DNA of 64,000 bases. Source: Pieris napi (Eukaryota > Arthropoda > Insecta > Lepidoptera > Pieridae). The notes under the pieces were generated by a model that saw only the letters and a list, made by a program, of their open reading frames with translations, did no database searches and had not been told where the DNA came from. Positions 22,448 to 31,974 of this stretch are shown here, piece after piece. Each line of letters begins with the position of its first letter. Position 1 is the stretch's first letter. The translations under genes were made by a program, and so were the position numbers. The stretch lies in NCBI RefSeq assembly GCF_905475465.1, contig NC_062238.1:724501-788500 (forward strand). Direction: 5' to 3'.

Positions 22448-22453
22448 AATAAA
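22448..22453 (+). terminator. Polyadenylation signal AATAAA of IYD
   Basis: AATAAA lies about 130 bases after the IYD stop codon, followed by a T-rich stretch ('gagattttattttagag'). It is the first plausible signal downstream of exon 4. Confidence 0.6.
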
Positions 22454-23797
22454 TATATAAGAGATTTTATTTTAGAGTTATTTCTCTGTAATTGAAATAT
22501 TGTCGTACTTATAACCTGCGATTAAATATTCTCAGAAAGGAGCTGATTAAAAACTGACTAAAAATTTTGAGCGGACATGTTTCCGTAGGTCAAAATTCAA
22601 TACGTTTTTGACATACGGGAGGTCTGTCGGAAGTCTCCTCACTTTTATAATACCTTGTAGTAGGGGAGCCCACGATGCTAAATGGGGATTTACTCGAGCG
22701 TCATAGAGACCTATTGGGTTGCGAAGCTTAGATAATTATAAGAAAAAAATATTATTTAATGTACACCTTTTCATCGGTGGGGGGAGCGGCTATAGACTTT
22801 CAAAAATGTAAAAAAAAACAGTGCCATGGACATACTCGAGTGTGTCAGATATGGAAAGCATCCATGTCCTACGTATTTTGAAGAATGTACGTATGTTTAT
22901 CTGATTGTTTGTATGGTGGGGGTGGTCGTTCATAAGGGTTGAAAATGAAAAAAAAAAAAATCGAACGCGTCAGATTTTCTAAGGGGGCATTAAGTGAACC
23001 TAAAAAAAACTCTCATCTAATAATCTGACGATTTGAATGTGACGCAAACGCGCGGTCATTAAAAAATGTGCAAAAAACTTCGCCATTTTGAAATACTCAA
23101 CCGCGTCAGATCAAGTCATATATGGTTCACCTTCATGTCCTAGACGTGATGTTTCATAATCTGACGATTATCTGGAGGGATTCGCCTAATCTGATATATT
23201 TTTTTTTTAATCATTGAACTTAACTGATGATAAGCTCTGGAAATAGTGATGTTGTTTAAGTGGAACTTGTATTTATTATATAATAATTTTTAAAAAATAC
23301 TTAAAAATAATAAAAAATAAAAATAAACCGGAAGAACCGGTTTACTTCGACGATATTATAAAATTTATACATTTTTCTAATGTTTATAATGTAAATTTTA
23401 TTGATTTTCGTAAAGTAGTTTCATCACAAAATACACACTTTATGTCAATATTTTTAAACTAATAGTAATATAGACGTCATCACGCAATCACGCAGCACGT
23501 ATTAAACTTAATCGACGAATTTTTCTGACTTCGGCAGATTATATATTTTTCGTCATCCGTGAATTATTTCCTTCAAAATAAACAAAATCAGCGACGCTCG
23601 AGAATGTCGAGATAACTGTTTTTTTAAACTTTGCAGCCCTCCCCTTTCTTTACGTTACTTGAAAATTGTCAGATTAGTGAAATATGCACTTGTTAGCATA
23701 TAATTAACTCACCCTATCTTAACCTGACGCGCTCGAGAAAGTCTGATGATTATTTATTTTACTAATCTGATCCTTTATCCTTGACAGACGGCCTATA

Positions 23798-24705
23798 CCT
23801 AGGTAACACTGAAAATGTTTAGAAAATGAAAAACGGCTTAATGTAGAAAGTTGCCAATACTTTTATTGTTTTTCGAAGTAATGTCCGTTCCTCTCTACAC
23901 ATCGTCGCATTCGATGGAACCACTGAGAAAAACAGTGGGCCCATTCTTCCTTAGGGGTCTCTTCTATGGCATTTTCGTACACTTTCACTGCATCTTCAGG
24001 GCTCGTAAAGCGAATACCTCGAATTTTATCTTTAGTTTTGGGTTCGTAGCAATAACCAGTTTCCATCACCTGTGAAGATACAGCATTTGAGTCACCGCCG
24101 TTGAACTTATCTAACATTTGGCGACACCAGTCCATGCGTAGGTGTTTATGGTCGTCGGTTAAAGTATGGGGAATCCATCTGGTACAAAGCTTCCTGACGC
24201 CCAAATGTTCGTGTAATATTTTTTTAACTTGACTCATACCAATGCCTAGGCTTGCCCGTATCTGCTGATAGGTCACTCTCTTATCTTCCTCTATCATGCG
24301 TCGCACAGCACTAATGTTATCTTCAGTAGTCGCTGTTAAAGGACGTCCCTCACGCGGATCATCATTGAGATTGCTACGTCCAGGCTTTAACTCGTTAAAC
24401 CAATTGTAAATAGTGGCACGAGATGGGACTTCATTACGAAATGCTAATCGCAGCCTATCATAGCTTTGTTGTTGAGTAGGCCCATAACGAAAGTCATTAT
24501 AAATCATTGACCAAAAATTTTCTCGCGTTAGGTTCATTTTCACGTGTAACAAGAGTTTTAGATTTCCCGCCAATTCACAAAAACAAATGACAAATGAATG
24601 CAATATACTACATTAGGTTACCAAAGAGTTCTAAAATTGAAAATCAAGAAAGTTTTCATTAGCTTTCTAACTGGTCAGTTCTAAACATTTTCAGTATTAC
24701 CCACG
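23798..24705 (-). mobile_element. Internally deleted mariner transposon
   Basis: It is flanked by TA on both sides (23796-23797 and 24706-24707). Terminal inverted repeats are about 27 bp with three mismatches, sharing 'actgaaaatgtttagaa'. The length is 908 bp against the usual 1.3 kb of mariners. It inserted into the larger element at 22658-24797. Confidence 0.85.
23863..24537 (-). pseudogene. Mariner transposase, central catalytic part deleted
   Basis: Starts at 'MNLTRENFWSMIYNDFRYG'. The paired helix-turn-helix DNA-binding half is present ('SRATIYNWFNEL', 'PREGRPLTATTEDNISAVRR', 'VTYQQIRASLGIGMSQVKKI'). At about residue 168 the 'GDETW…YCYEPKTK' region is altered to 'QVMETGYCYEPKTK' and jumps straight to the C-terminal tail ('TPKEEWAHCFSQWFHRMRRC'). 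The normal 345-residue protein is thus cut to 224, and the aspartates of the D,D34D triad are lost or displaced. It could at most bind termini and act as a repressor. An in-frame upstream ATG at 24603 is ignored because family members start at MNL/MEN-type sequence. Confidence 0.85.
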
Positions 24706-24877
24706 TATATGGGGCTCATATTTAGTAGAGGTACTTAACCGGGTACAAGGTATCTCCGTATATTAATCCCGTAATCCCTGCTTGGGCTCCCCTACTATTA
24801 GTATTATTATTAAGATTGCAAGAATAATGCATCAGGCGTTAACAATCATAAAGTAATTTAATAGCGGACATCAATAA

Positions 24878-24883
24878 TTTATT
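24878..24883 (-). terminator. Polyadenylation signal, protamine-like copy A
   Basis: AATAAA on the minus strand, about 52 bases past the stop at 24935. The matching signal is present at the same place in copy B. Confidence 0.7.
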
Positions 24884-24934
24884 CATAAAAATTAAACGCT
24901 CCAAAAATCGGTTACAAATGGTTAACATCGGGGC

Positions 24935-26527
24935 TTAACGTCTACAGCGGCGTCGGCGTCTTCTGCGTCGACAGCTTCTTCTCCGGCGGCGGCGACTACA
25001 GCTGCGACGGCGTCGACGGCGTCGGCGCCGACTACAACTGCGCCTGCGTCTACGACGCTAAACAAACATAGAAAACTATACTTGCAAATCAAAACTGTCG
25101 TATTTGGATACTTTTAAACTAAGCTTGGTGTGTAATACTTTTAATTGACATTCCTATTAAAACTATGCAAGGTTCTTTCTTTCATTGTTACTTGACTGAC
25201 ATCTAAAAAAGTAGTTTATGTAGTAATAATATAATTTGTAAATTCCTTTAAATCTTACACATGATCGACGGCGCCTCCGCCGACAGCAGCGGTCTACGGG
25301 CTCCTGCTTGCGTGACTCGGGACGGGAGCGCTCGCCTTTTACACGGCAACTCCTTCGCAAGGACAAGATAATTAATCCATAACAAATAAAAACAGTAGTT
25401 GTATTATCGTCTCTATTACATACCTTTTGCTCTCACCATCGTCATCGTTGCCCACAAAGGCTCTGGAAGATACGAATTGATATTAGGACTCACAAATAAT
25501 GAACATTTTTTGAAAGCTAAAGGAGCTTTTAAGAAGTTGCAAATTTTTTTAAGTGGCCTAAATTACATGATCCGCGAAGTAATAACATTGCAAAAAAGGT
25601 AAGAATATATTGGTATTGGTTGTGTTCAAAATCAGTATGTTTAGATGCATGCAGCTATTAAAAAAAGCTAAAACAGACTTCAAAATGCACAAAAACACTT
25701 TTTTGGCTTTTAATCATCAGTTTGCCTTTATCAATTTCTGCTTTCCAAACATTTGTTCTATATGTCACTACATCGATATTGTAATTACCGGGTTTAGTGG
25801 GTAAAGTGCGAGCACAAAAGACGCGAATTATAATCGTACAATATTTAATATAAGTAGATTGATTCCTTTTAACAATACAAATAACACTTTAGCTTAAAAA
25901 CGAGACACCGATCTCACTTTTAATCACAATCTACTAGACCCAACGCGGTCAAATCTCTCATCACCACAATGCTCCAGTGAATACTCAAACACATCTGCTA
26001 TGACTGGTCGTTACAAGATTAGACTTTCAGTAATGATTTTCAACTATGAATCAATGACATAACAACAAAACAAATCATAGAAGGAATTTCAAGGTAACGA
26101 CGATTATGCAGGAGTCTCGGGGCACCTTGATTGGAACATCTCCAAGTGATTTTTGCTGCCGGAAATAATTGATTTTAAAGTGCAACTTAATATACTCACT
26201 TGTCCTCTGCGTTTATGTCTTTTGTGTCTTCAGTTTTCTTCTTTGTTTTTTCATTCTCAATATTGCGTCGCGCTTCATTCGCCCGCTGGCGCCTAAAAAG
26301 TACAAAAGTCCATAGAAATTCCAGTAGGAGGAATTCATTTCTTTAAAACATAAGAGACTAGAGGCCAACCTTCTTTTAACATCTAGGTAGGTCTTTATTC
26401 GAGTACAGTATTGGGGTATGTCATGTTCACTGCGCTTTAGTAAAAATGATATAACTTCATCATTTATCTTCTTTTCTTTGCTGTTTGGCTCTTCCGGCTC
26501 CATGCCGCCGCTACTAAGCCCTGACAT
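24935..26527 (-). CDS. Protamine-like arginine/cysteine-rich nuclear protein, copy A
   Basis: Five coding exons: 26370-26527, 26200-26292, 25424-25462, 25259-25352 and 24935-25057, together 507 nt or 168 aa. Exon 1 opens 'MSGLSSGGMEPEEPN' and has 'SFLLKRSEHDIPQY'. Exon 2 is Lys/Glu/Arg-rich. Exon 3 is acidic ('FVGNDDDGESK'). Exon 4 ends 'DRCCRRRRRRSC'. Exon 5 has 31 Arg, 5 Ser and 4 Cys in 40 residues, as R6-SCS-R9-SCS-R6-SC-R8-C-RR. Such Arg clusters with regularly placed Cys are the hallmark of protamines, which replace histones in sperm and cross-link by disulphides. The N-terminal half has no such character and could be a propeptide or interaction domain (inference). Exon 1's donor (GTTGGC) is weak. 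A paralogue lies 1.4 kb upstream on the same strand. Alternative: an Arg/Ser-rich splicing-type protein, less likely given the Cys pattern. Confidence 0.8.
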
Positions 26528-26529
26528 TA

Positions 26530-26760
26530 CCTGTAAGAGATGTATTTGTTCGTACCATGCCCCATTGGGCCATCCCAGAGATTAATATAAAAAATAGACA
26601 AGCAATTGAACTTTGAAATGCAATTCACTTAAGTTCTAAATCCCATTTGATAATATATATAATAAATATATAAGATTTAAACTTACCACAAATTATTCGG
26701 CGGTCTTCAAAACATTCTCGGTTTGTTTATAAATCTCGTTTAAAAAATAAATAAATATAA
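26530..26760 (-). promoter_or_regulatory. 5' leader exon and promoter region of copy A
   Basis: An untranslated exon ends at 26687 with donor TTTGTG|GTAAGTTT and splices to the acceptor TTACAG just upstream of the start codon (at 26530). The exon and upstream bases ('gcggtcttcaaaacatt') are conserved with copy B at 30610-30680. The conserved block probably spans the transcription start, which I cannot place exactly. Confidence 0.6.
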
Positions 26761-26799
26761 AATAAAACAGAAAAATTTTTAACACACTGACATCATACA

Positions 26800-27189
26800 A
26801 TTTTATTTGAATGAAAAATGCATTCTTCTAAAAGTAAATTTAAATTGTGATCAGGCCAGTTACAATATTACATTTATATACAAACTTTTACATATTTTTA
26901 CATGTAAATATTGCATTTTTGAAGTTATACTTGTTTAGGCGCGTTATGAAAAATTGATGAGAGTGAAATTTCACGATACGCGCGCAAATAATTTTTCAAA
27001 TGTAAACTGAACTTTATTGACTATAATGACTCCTTTTCCAGTCTGATTATTTAATTGTAATTAATTATTTGCATGCAATCAAAAACTATTTTTAATAATG
27101 CCTAAGAAGTATAACTTCTTACGCGCGTACATAAGTACACGCACCCTTTTTTTAGACGCATCTCACATCAACAAGTTTTATGTAATAAG
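26800..27189. other. Spacer between the duplicated units, no gene seen
   Basis: AT-rich and without coding features. It holds small unexplained inverted motifs such as 'acgatacgcgcgcaaa' and 'cttcttacgcgcgtacataa', but no repeat boundary. Confidence 0.4.
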
Positions 27190-27417
27190 TTCTTCTAACA
27201 AATAAAAAAATAGGGGTTGATCGTAGAGGGTAGATAGAGGGAGGAAAAAATAAAAACAATTTTTTTGGGGTGGACATGGACCTTATCACTTAGAGGTTTG
27301 AAAGATAGACAGTAGCCGATTCTCAGACTTACTGAATATCCATAAAAAATTCATAAGAGTCGGTCGAGCCGGAGTATGGGAACGAACATTGTGACACGAG
27401 AATTTTATATATATAGA
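27190..27417 (-). mobile_element. Helitron fragment
   Basis: Shares 'aggggttgatcgtagaggg', 'agtagccgattctcagactt' and 'cattgtgacacgagaatttt' with 5739-6091 and 53477-53918. The 5' terminus (minus strand TCTATATATATAAAATTCTC) is present, and the 3' end is missing. Confidence 0.6.
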
Positions 27418-27880
27418 GATATTAAAAAAACTATGTATGACAATGTCCACCGAATCGTTCTTTGTGTTACAAAGGTTTTTTGTGACATTCTTAAATTTTC
27501 TTTTAGAAATTTACGTAAAATGTTAGGGTATGCATAACAAAGTAGATTTTGTTTGATTATTACTTTAAAGTTTATTTTGAAGGCTTATTAAGTTTTTTGG
27601 CTTCTAGAAACGCCATCGAATAAGGTGCACTGTAGCGATTGTAGAACAAATAACATCTATTTGATAATAATGTACAATTGAAAGGTTTGGTCGGATATTC
27701 CTCAAATCGGTCCTTTATTGATTGAACTTTATTTATTGAATACAGTGACAGTTTAGTTTTATTTTGTTCAAATATTAGTATTGTCAGTATAAGTAATTAT
27801 TTCTAAAAATCCAGTAAAGGCTATTTTTATTTCTAAATTAATACATTAGACGTGTACAATTGAAATGCCAAGTTAGCGGA
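27418..27880. other. Spacer downstream of copy B, no gene seen
   Basis: AT-rich, with short open frames only. Nothing recognisable was found. Confidence 0.4.
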
Positions 27881-27889
27881 CATCAATAT

Positions 27890-27895
27890 TTTATT
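27890..27895 (-). terminator. Polyadenylation signal, protamine-like copy B
   Basis: AATAAA on the minus strand, about 46 bases after the stop at 27941, in the same context as the copy A signal ('ATGAATAAA'). Confidence 0.7.
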
Positions 27896-27940
27896 CATAA
27901 AACTCTCCAAAAATCGGTTACAATTGGATAACATCGGGGC

Positions 27941-29816
27941 TTAACGACGACATCCACAACGGTTCTTGCGTCTTTTTCGCCGACAGCTTCGTCTGCGGCG
28001 GCGGCGGCTACAGCTGCGACGACGGCGACGGCGGCGGCGTCGACTGCAACTGCGGCGGCGGCGGCGCCGACTGCAACTGCGTCGGCGGCGACGCCTTCTG
28101 CAACTGCGGCGGCGACGGCGTCTTCGACGCTATACATACATATAAACGTAAATTGCCAAATAAACACTGATATTGGTTAGTATTGTATGCTTGGTATTCG
28201 CGGATGTACTTTTAGAAGCAAATGATCTCAAAACTAATTCTGCGCATCTAATCTTCTGGCAGCAAGGAATAGTTTAATAATAACAAATATTTTAACATGG
28301 TAAATCCTGATTCTCTTAATAAGTTTTTAAACTAGGCTAAAAATATAACACTACAATGTTCTATGTAGTAATAATATACTTTGTAGATTCCTTTAAATCT
28401 TACACACGATCTCCGTCGGCGCCTGCGCCGGCCGCAACGGTCTGCGGGCTCCTGCCCACGTGACGCAGGGCGGGCGCGCTGGTCTTTATCACGGCGACTC
28501 CTTCGCAAAGACAAGACAATGATTCAAATACATAAGAAAATGGCGTGGTAGGAGTTATATAATTATTCATACCTGCTGACACGACCGTCATCGTTACTGA
28601 AAAAGCCGCTGAAAGAAACAAATTCAAATGAACAAAATAATCATGGCAATTACATATATTAAAATATATGCAGTGTGCTGGCAACGCACTTGCGAGCCTT
28701 CTGGCAGTGTGAGTGTCCTTGGGCGGCAATATCACTTATCAGGTGAGCCTCCTGCCCGTTTGCCTCCTATTACATAAAAAAAGGTGTTTATGAGCATAAT
28801 ACTTTTCTAAACAAACCTAAAATATGTATGTGTAAAAACGTGCGTTTTTTTTATTAAGTTTCGTAAATTAATCGTTTTGTATATATTATGTATTCCATCT
28901 TTGGCCATATCTTTAGTATAAGTGTTTTTATAATAAAGTACGCTGTAACGATATAAATAAATAACAAAAGAATGACCCACTCAATGCAGTAACTTTCTTT
29001 TATAGTGCTTCATAAGAAACACGAATATCCACTACATAGTTTTTCATTACTTTGCCTTTTTCAAAGCTTTCCAAATCTTGATATTGCGACTTTAATTTGT
29101 GAATATCCATAAATAAAATTAATAGATAATCAATAGATAATAGAATATCAAAACACCCTTCAGTAAACTAAGAAGAAAAATATACTCACGTGTCCTCTTT
29201 TGTCTCAGTCTCAGTTTTCTTCTTTGTTTTTTCTTTCTCAATATTGCGTCGCGCCTCATTCGCCCGCTGGCGCCTGAAAAAATAAAAAATCTACTCCATA
29301 GTACTTCCAGTCCTGGAAGTACTTATTTATGTCCATAAATTTTTTTTTTAATGTTAATACCATCGGACGTCGTGGAAAAATACGATATTCCACCCTTATC
29401 ACCTCGACGTCTGTCGCTCCACAACTGAGCATTGTTTAAGGCTGTTTTTACCGTTGTGAAACTAGCTGCCTACTGAAGTATTTCCGGACCAATTCGACTA
29501 AGGGTCCTTCAAGAAAAGAGCGTACCAATTACTTAAAGGCCGGCAACGAACTCGCAATCCTCTGGCATTGAGTGTCCATAAGGGGCAGTATCACTTAACA
29601 TCAGTGAGCCTCCTGCCCGTTTGCCGCCTGTTTCATAAAAAAAATATCCCTTGCTTACTTTCTTTTAACATCTAGGTAGGTCCTTATTCTAGCAGTGTAT
29701 CGAGGCAGGTCATGTTCGCTCCGCTTTAGTAAGAAAGACTTGACGTCATCGTTTATCTTGTTTTCTTTGATGTTTACCTCTTCGGGCTCCATGCCGTCGG
29801 TACTGAGCCCTGACAT
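27941..29816 (-). CDS. Protamine-like arginine/cysteine-rich nuclear protein, copy B
   Basis: Five coding exons: 29659-29816, 29190-29273, 28573-28608, 28404-28500 and 27941-28129, together 564 nt or 187 aa, with the same phases as copy A. The N terminus 'MSGLSTDGMEPEEVN' and 'KRSEHDLPRY' match copy A closely. Exon 2 is three codons shorter and exon 3 one codon shorter. Exon 4 ends 'DRCGRRRRRRRSC'. The terminal exon is 22 codons longer than in A: 43 Arg, 8 Ser and 7 Cys of 62, as R8-SC-R7-SCS-R6-SCS-R9-SCS-R6-SC and the tail 'RRKRRKNRCGCRR'. The forward-looking open frame over this exon is alanine-rich and is only a frame shadow. The Arg block is read in the frame set by four upstream splice junctions. 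A role in sperm chromatin compaction is inferred from composition. Confidence 0.8.
28675..28783 (-). repeat. Dispersed 'GCCGGCC' repeat, inverted, in intron 2 of copy B
   Basis: Carries 'ggcaacgcacttgcgagcct' and 'caggtgagcctcctgcccgt', the reverse complement of the 7841-8090 repeat. It is absent from the equivalent intron of copy A, so it inserted after the duplication or was lost in A. Confidence 0.7.
29455..29645 (-). repeat. Dispersed 'GCCGGCC' repeat, inverted, in intron 1 of copy B
   Basis: Contains 'aagggtccttcaagaaaaga', 'cttaaaggccggcaacgaac' and 'gagcctcctgcccgtttgcc'. It enlarges intron 1 of copy B to about 385 bases, against 77 in copy A. Confidence 0.75.
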
Positions 29817-30294
29817 TATCTGTCAATGTTGGGTTGAAATTAAATTAAATTTATAAAAAACTACGAGTATATAAAAACATTTCTCTTATCTTTGTTTTTG
29901 ATGCAGATGCAGGCCGGACAGGGTCGGAAAATTATTATTTGAGAATCACCGCGTGTCTAAAAACACCTAAAACTACCAAGTTGCTCCAGAAGACTTCGTA
30001 TATATGAGATAAAAGTTATCAACCTAAATAAAGTCAGACTTAAACTATAGACATTGTTGGGGCGAAAAGGTTGCTTTATGACTTTTATACTATTTTAGTG
30101 CAATGAAACGACAGCTTCGCACTCGTACTTTATTACTTAATATTAAAATTACAAACATATGAATGAACAGACATAATTGCTTTTATATTTATATTTTTTT
30201 CCAACACACAAAAATACAGTAATTTACTCTTAACCTACATAGTAATAATAATAATGAAAAATGGATAAATAGAAAGTTAAAACCAATTAAAGTT

Positions 30295-30560
30295 TGGTCC
30301 CTGTGGTGTACAACGCTGGCAGTATTTCCTCGCTGTATTCCGATACTGATGCGTTAAGCGAGGAAAGCACCAACCCTGGGGTAACCGGTGCTATCAGACG
30401 CCTACCTATATTTAATTAGCGCCTGTGCACTTGAACTCCACGGCCCAAGAGTCTCTACTCCAAAGGGAACAAAATCCAAGTTGGATGAAAGACTCTTATA
30501 TTTGAGCCGTTTATTATTAGGTGAGACGGGGCTATCGCTTCCACACAAGAAGCTAGTTGC
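30295..30560 (+). repeat. Dispersed repeat 'TTTGGTCCCTGTGG' family
   Basis: Has 'gtttggtccctgtggtgtac', 'acgctggcagtatttcctcg', 'gtctctactccaaagggaac' and 'tttgagccgttta'. Copies lie at 40390-40560 (inverted) and 63552-63745. This copy sits in the leader intron of protamine-like copy B. The class was not determined. Confidence 0.65.
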
Positions 30561-30609
30561 TAATTTATATTGAGATAAAATTAATTTAAAAAACCTAAAA
30601 TAAACTTAC

Positions 30610-30680
30610 CATAAATTAATCGGCAGTCTTCAAAACATTTTGGTTACTATTAAATTTCGATTTAACAATAAATAAAAATA
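30610..30680 (-). promoter_or_regulatory. 5' leader exon and promoter region of copy B
   Basis: An untranslated exon ends at 30610 with donor TTTATG|GTAAGTTTA. The exon and upstream bases align with copy A. It splices to the acceptor at 29819-29820, three bases before the start codon. The leader intron is about 790 bases because of the repeat insertion. Confidence 0.6.
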
Positions 30681-31129
30681 AAATAAAATAGAAAGATATC
30701 TAACACGTTGACATTACAAAATTAGTTTTCATCTGAAAGAAAATTTTGCAACACATTTAAATAACGTGGCCAGTTATAATTATAATATATATAACCTCTT
30801 TACATACTCTTTACTGATATTTTATCTACCAGTTATTAATAGGCTAAGTTGGAATTTCTCCTGCAGTGTGAAGCTGGAAGCAGTGTTGGTTTCAGCGACT
30901 GATCGCGTTCAGATAAAAGTGCACTAATTGGTTTTCCATCAGCGTCATGTTAAATACCTACTTGTACAAAATGTGATCAAATAGTGAGGTGCTGGAAGTG
31001 AACCCAAGACCAAAATATGATTATAGCGACATTGTATTATTTTTATCATATCATTGTTATAGCAGGACCTTACCATAGCATCCACACATAATTATCTTTA
31101 TGATTATATCTGCTGTCAATGTTTGTTAT

Positions 31130-31407
31130 TAAACGTCTCTTAAACGGCTGAACCGATTCTTATGTAAAAGACGATTCGATAATGGTTTAGATTTACTATT
31201 TTTTGTCATGTGATGTTTTGTCTGATAAATTTTTCGTTTTTCTGTTTGATTCGTTTTGTTATACCACGTCCCACGTAAAAAGGATAAAAAGTATCCTATG
31301 TCCATCTCCTGGTTCTAAGCTACCTACCAATTTTCCGCTAAATTGTTTCAGCCGTTCTTGAGGGATAAAAAGTGTAACCAACACGACTTTCTTTTACATA
31401 TAGGTTA
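31130..31407. repeat. Helitron-like inverted structure
   Basis: The 5'-type Helitron signal occurs twice facing inward: 'aaacggctgaaccgattctt' near 31143, and inverted 'cagccgttcttgaggga' plus 'caacacgactttcttttaca' ending near 31405. This is either two head-to-head fragments or a small palindromic derivative. Confidence 0.5.
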
Positions 31408-31974
31408 AATGTTTTAGTAGCTTCCGGCCACTTTCGAGCTCCATCATCAGAGAAGCTCATCTCTTTACTAATTCCATATATATATTTCAAAGTACCCATA
31501 AGTGTGTAAAATTCTGCAAATGAATATTGGACCTTGGATCGCCCGAATGGTCTTCATAAGTTTTGGCTCAGAACCATTTTGTTCTTCTTTAGATTTTTTC
31601 AAAAAAAAATCCACATTGATCCACTACAATCCCACAGATACACAGACACAAACCTATCAAATCAAACTTATAAGGCGAGATTTTTTTTCTCTCTGTGTGC
31701 CCTACACAGACGCTTTAAAAAAATGATAAATGTTGATATGTAAACAAATCTGAAACGAGCCAGTAACATTACACGTTCATTTATTTCCATTTTAAAAATG
31801 TAGGTTAATGGGATTTCAGCTCGGAAGCATTAAGAAAGTAGGTATAAATAATACTAATAATCTCACATAATTAGCGTCTTTTTTGCCTTTTATATAAGAT
31901 CTATTATTCACCGACGTATGAAGCGAAGAAATTTAGGTTAAAAATATATCCGCTTCGGAAATATTCGGTAGTAG

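Larger units (their letters stand above)
22658..24797. mobile_element. DNA transposon with 15-bp perfect terminal inverted repeats, non-autonomous
   Basis: TAGTAGGGGAGCCCA at 22658-22672 recurs as reverse complement at 24783-24797. The outer TA may be a target duplication, which would suggest Tc1/mariner-type integration. Without the inserted mariner the element is about 1.2 kb. It encodes no recognisable transposase, but it carries many short copies of a motif like 'CTCGAG..TGTCAGAT' or 'aatctgacga' in both orientations (about 22690 to 23770). Confidence 0.7.
24870..30680 (-). repeat. Tandem duplication containing two protamine-like genes
   Basis: Unit A (about 24870-26780) and unit B (about 27880-30680) match from the polyadenylation signal ('cggacatcaata' and 'ttcataaaa') through all five coding exons, the leader exon ('ggtcttcaaaacatt' / 'agtcttcaaaacatt') and into upstream sequence. 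Unit B is longer because of insertions in its introns. The junction region (26.8-27.9 kb) is unique sequence plus a Helitron fragment. Confidence 0.85.

Noticed and set aside
26213..26527. 104-codon minus-strand open frame taken as a whole gene
   Set aside because: It is exon 1 of copy A read through its 77-base intron. The duplicate copy and phase logic support splicing.
27895..28167. Alanine/valine-rich open frame on the minus strand
   Set aside because: It is an alternative frame of the Arg/Cys-rich terminal exon of protamine-like copy B. The spliced frame is fixed by four upstream exons and matches the duplicate gene.
28332..28735. Two overlapping minus-strand open frames ending in Arg-rich sequence
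   Set aside because: Both contain parts of exon 4 of protamine-like copy B read into introns. The GTAAGA donor at 28403 and conservation with copy A define the real exon.
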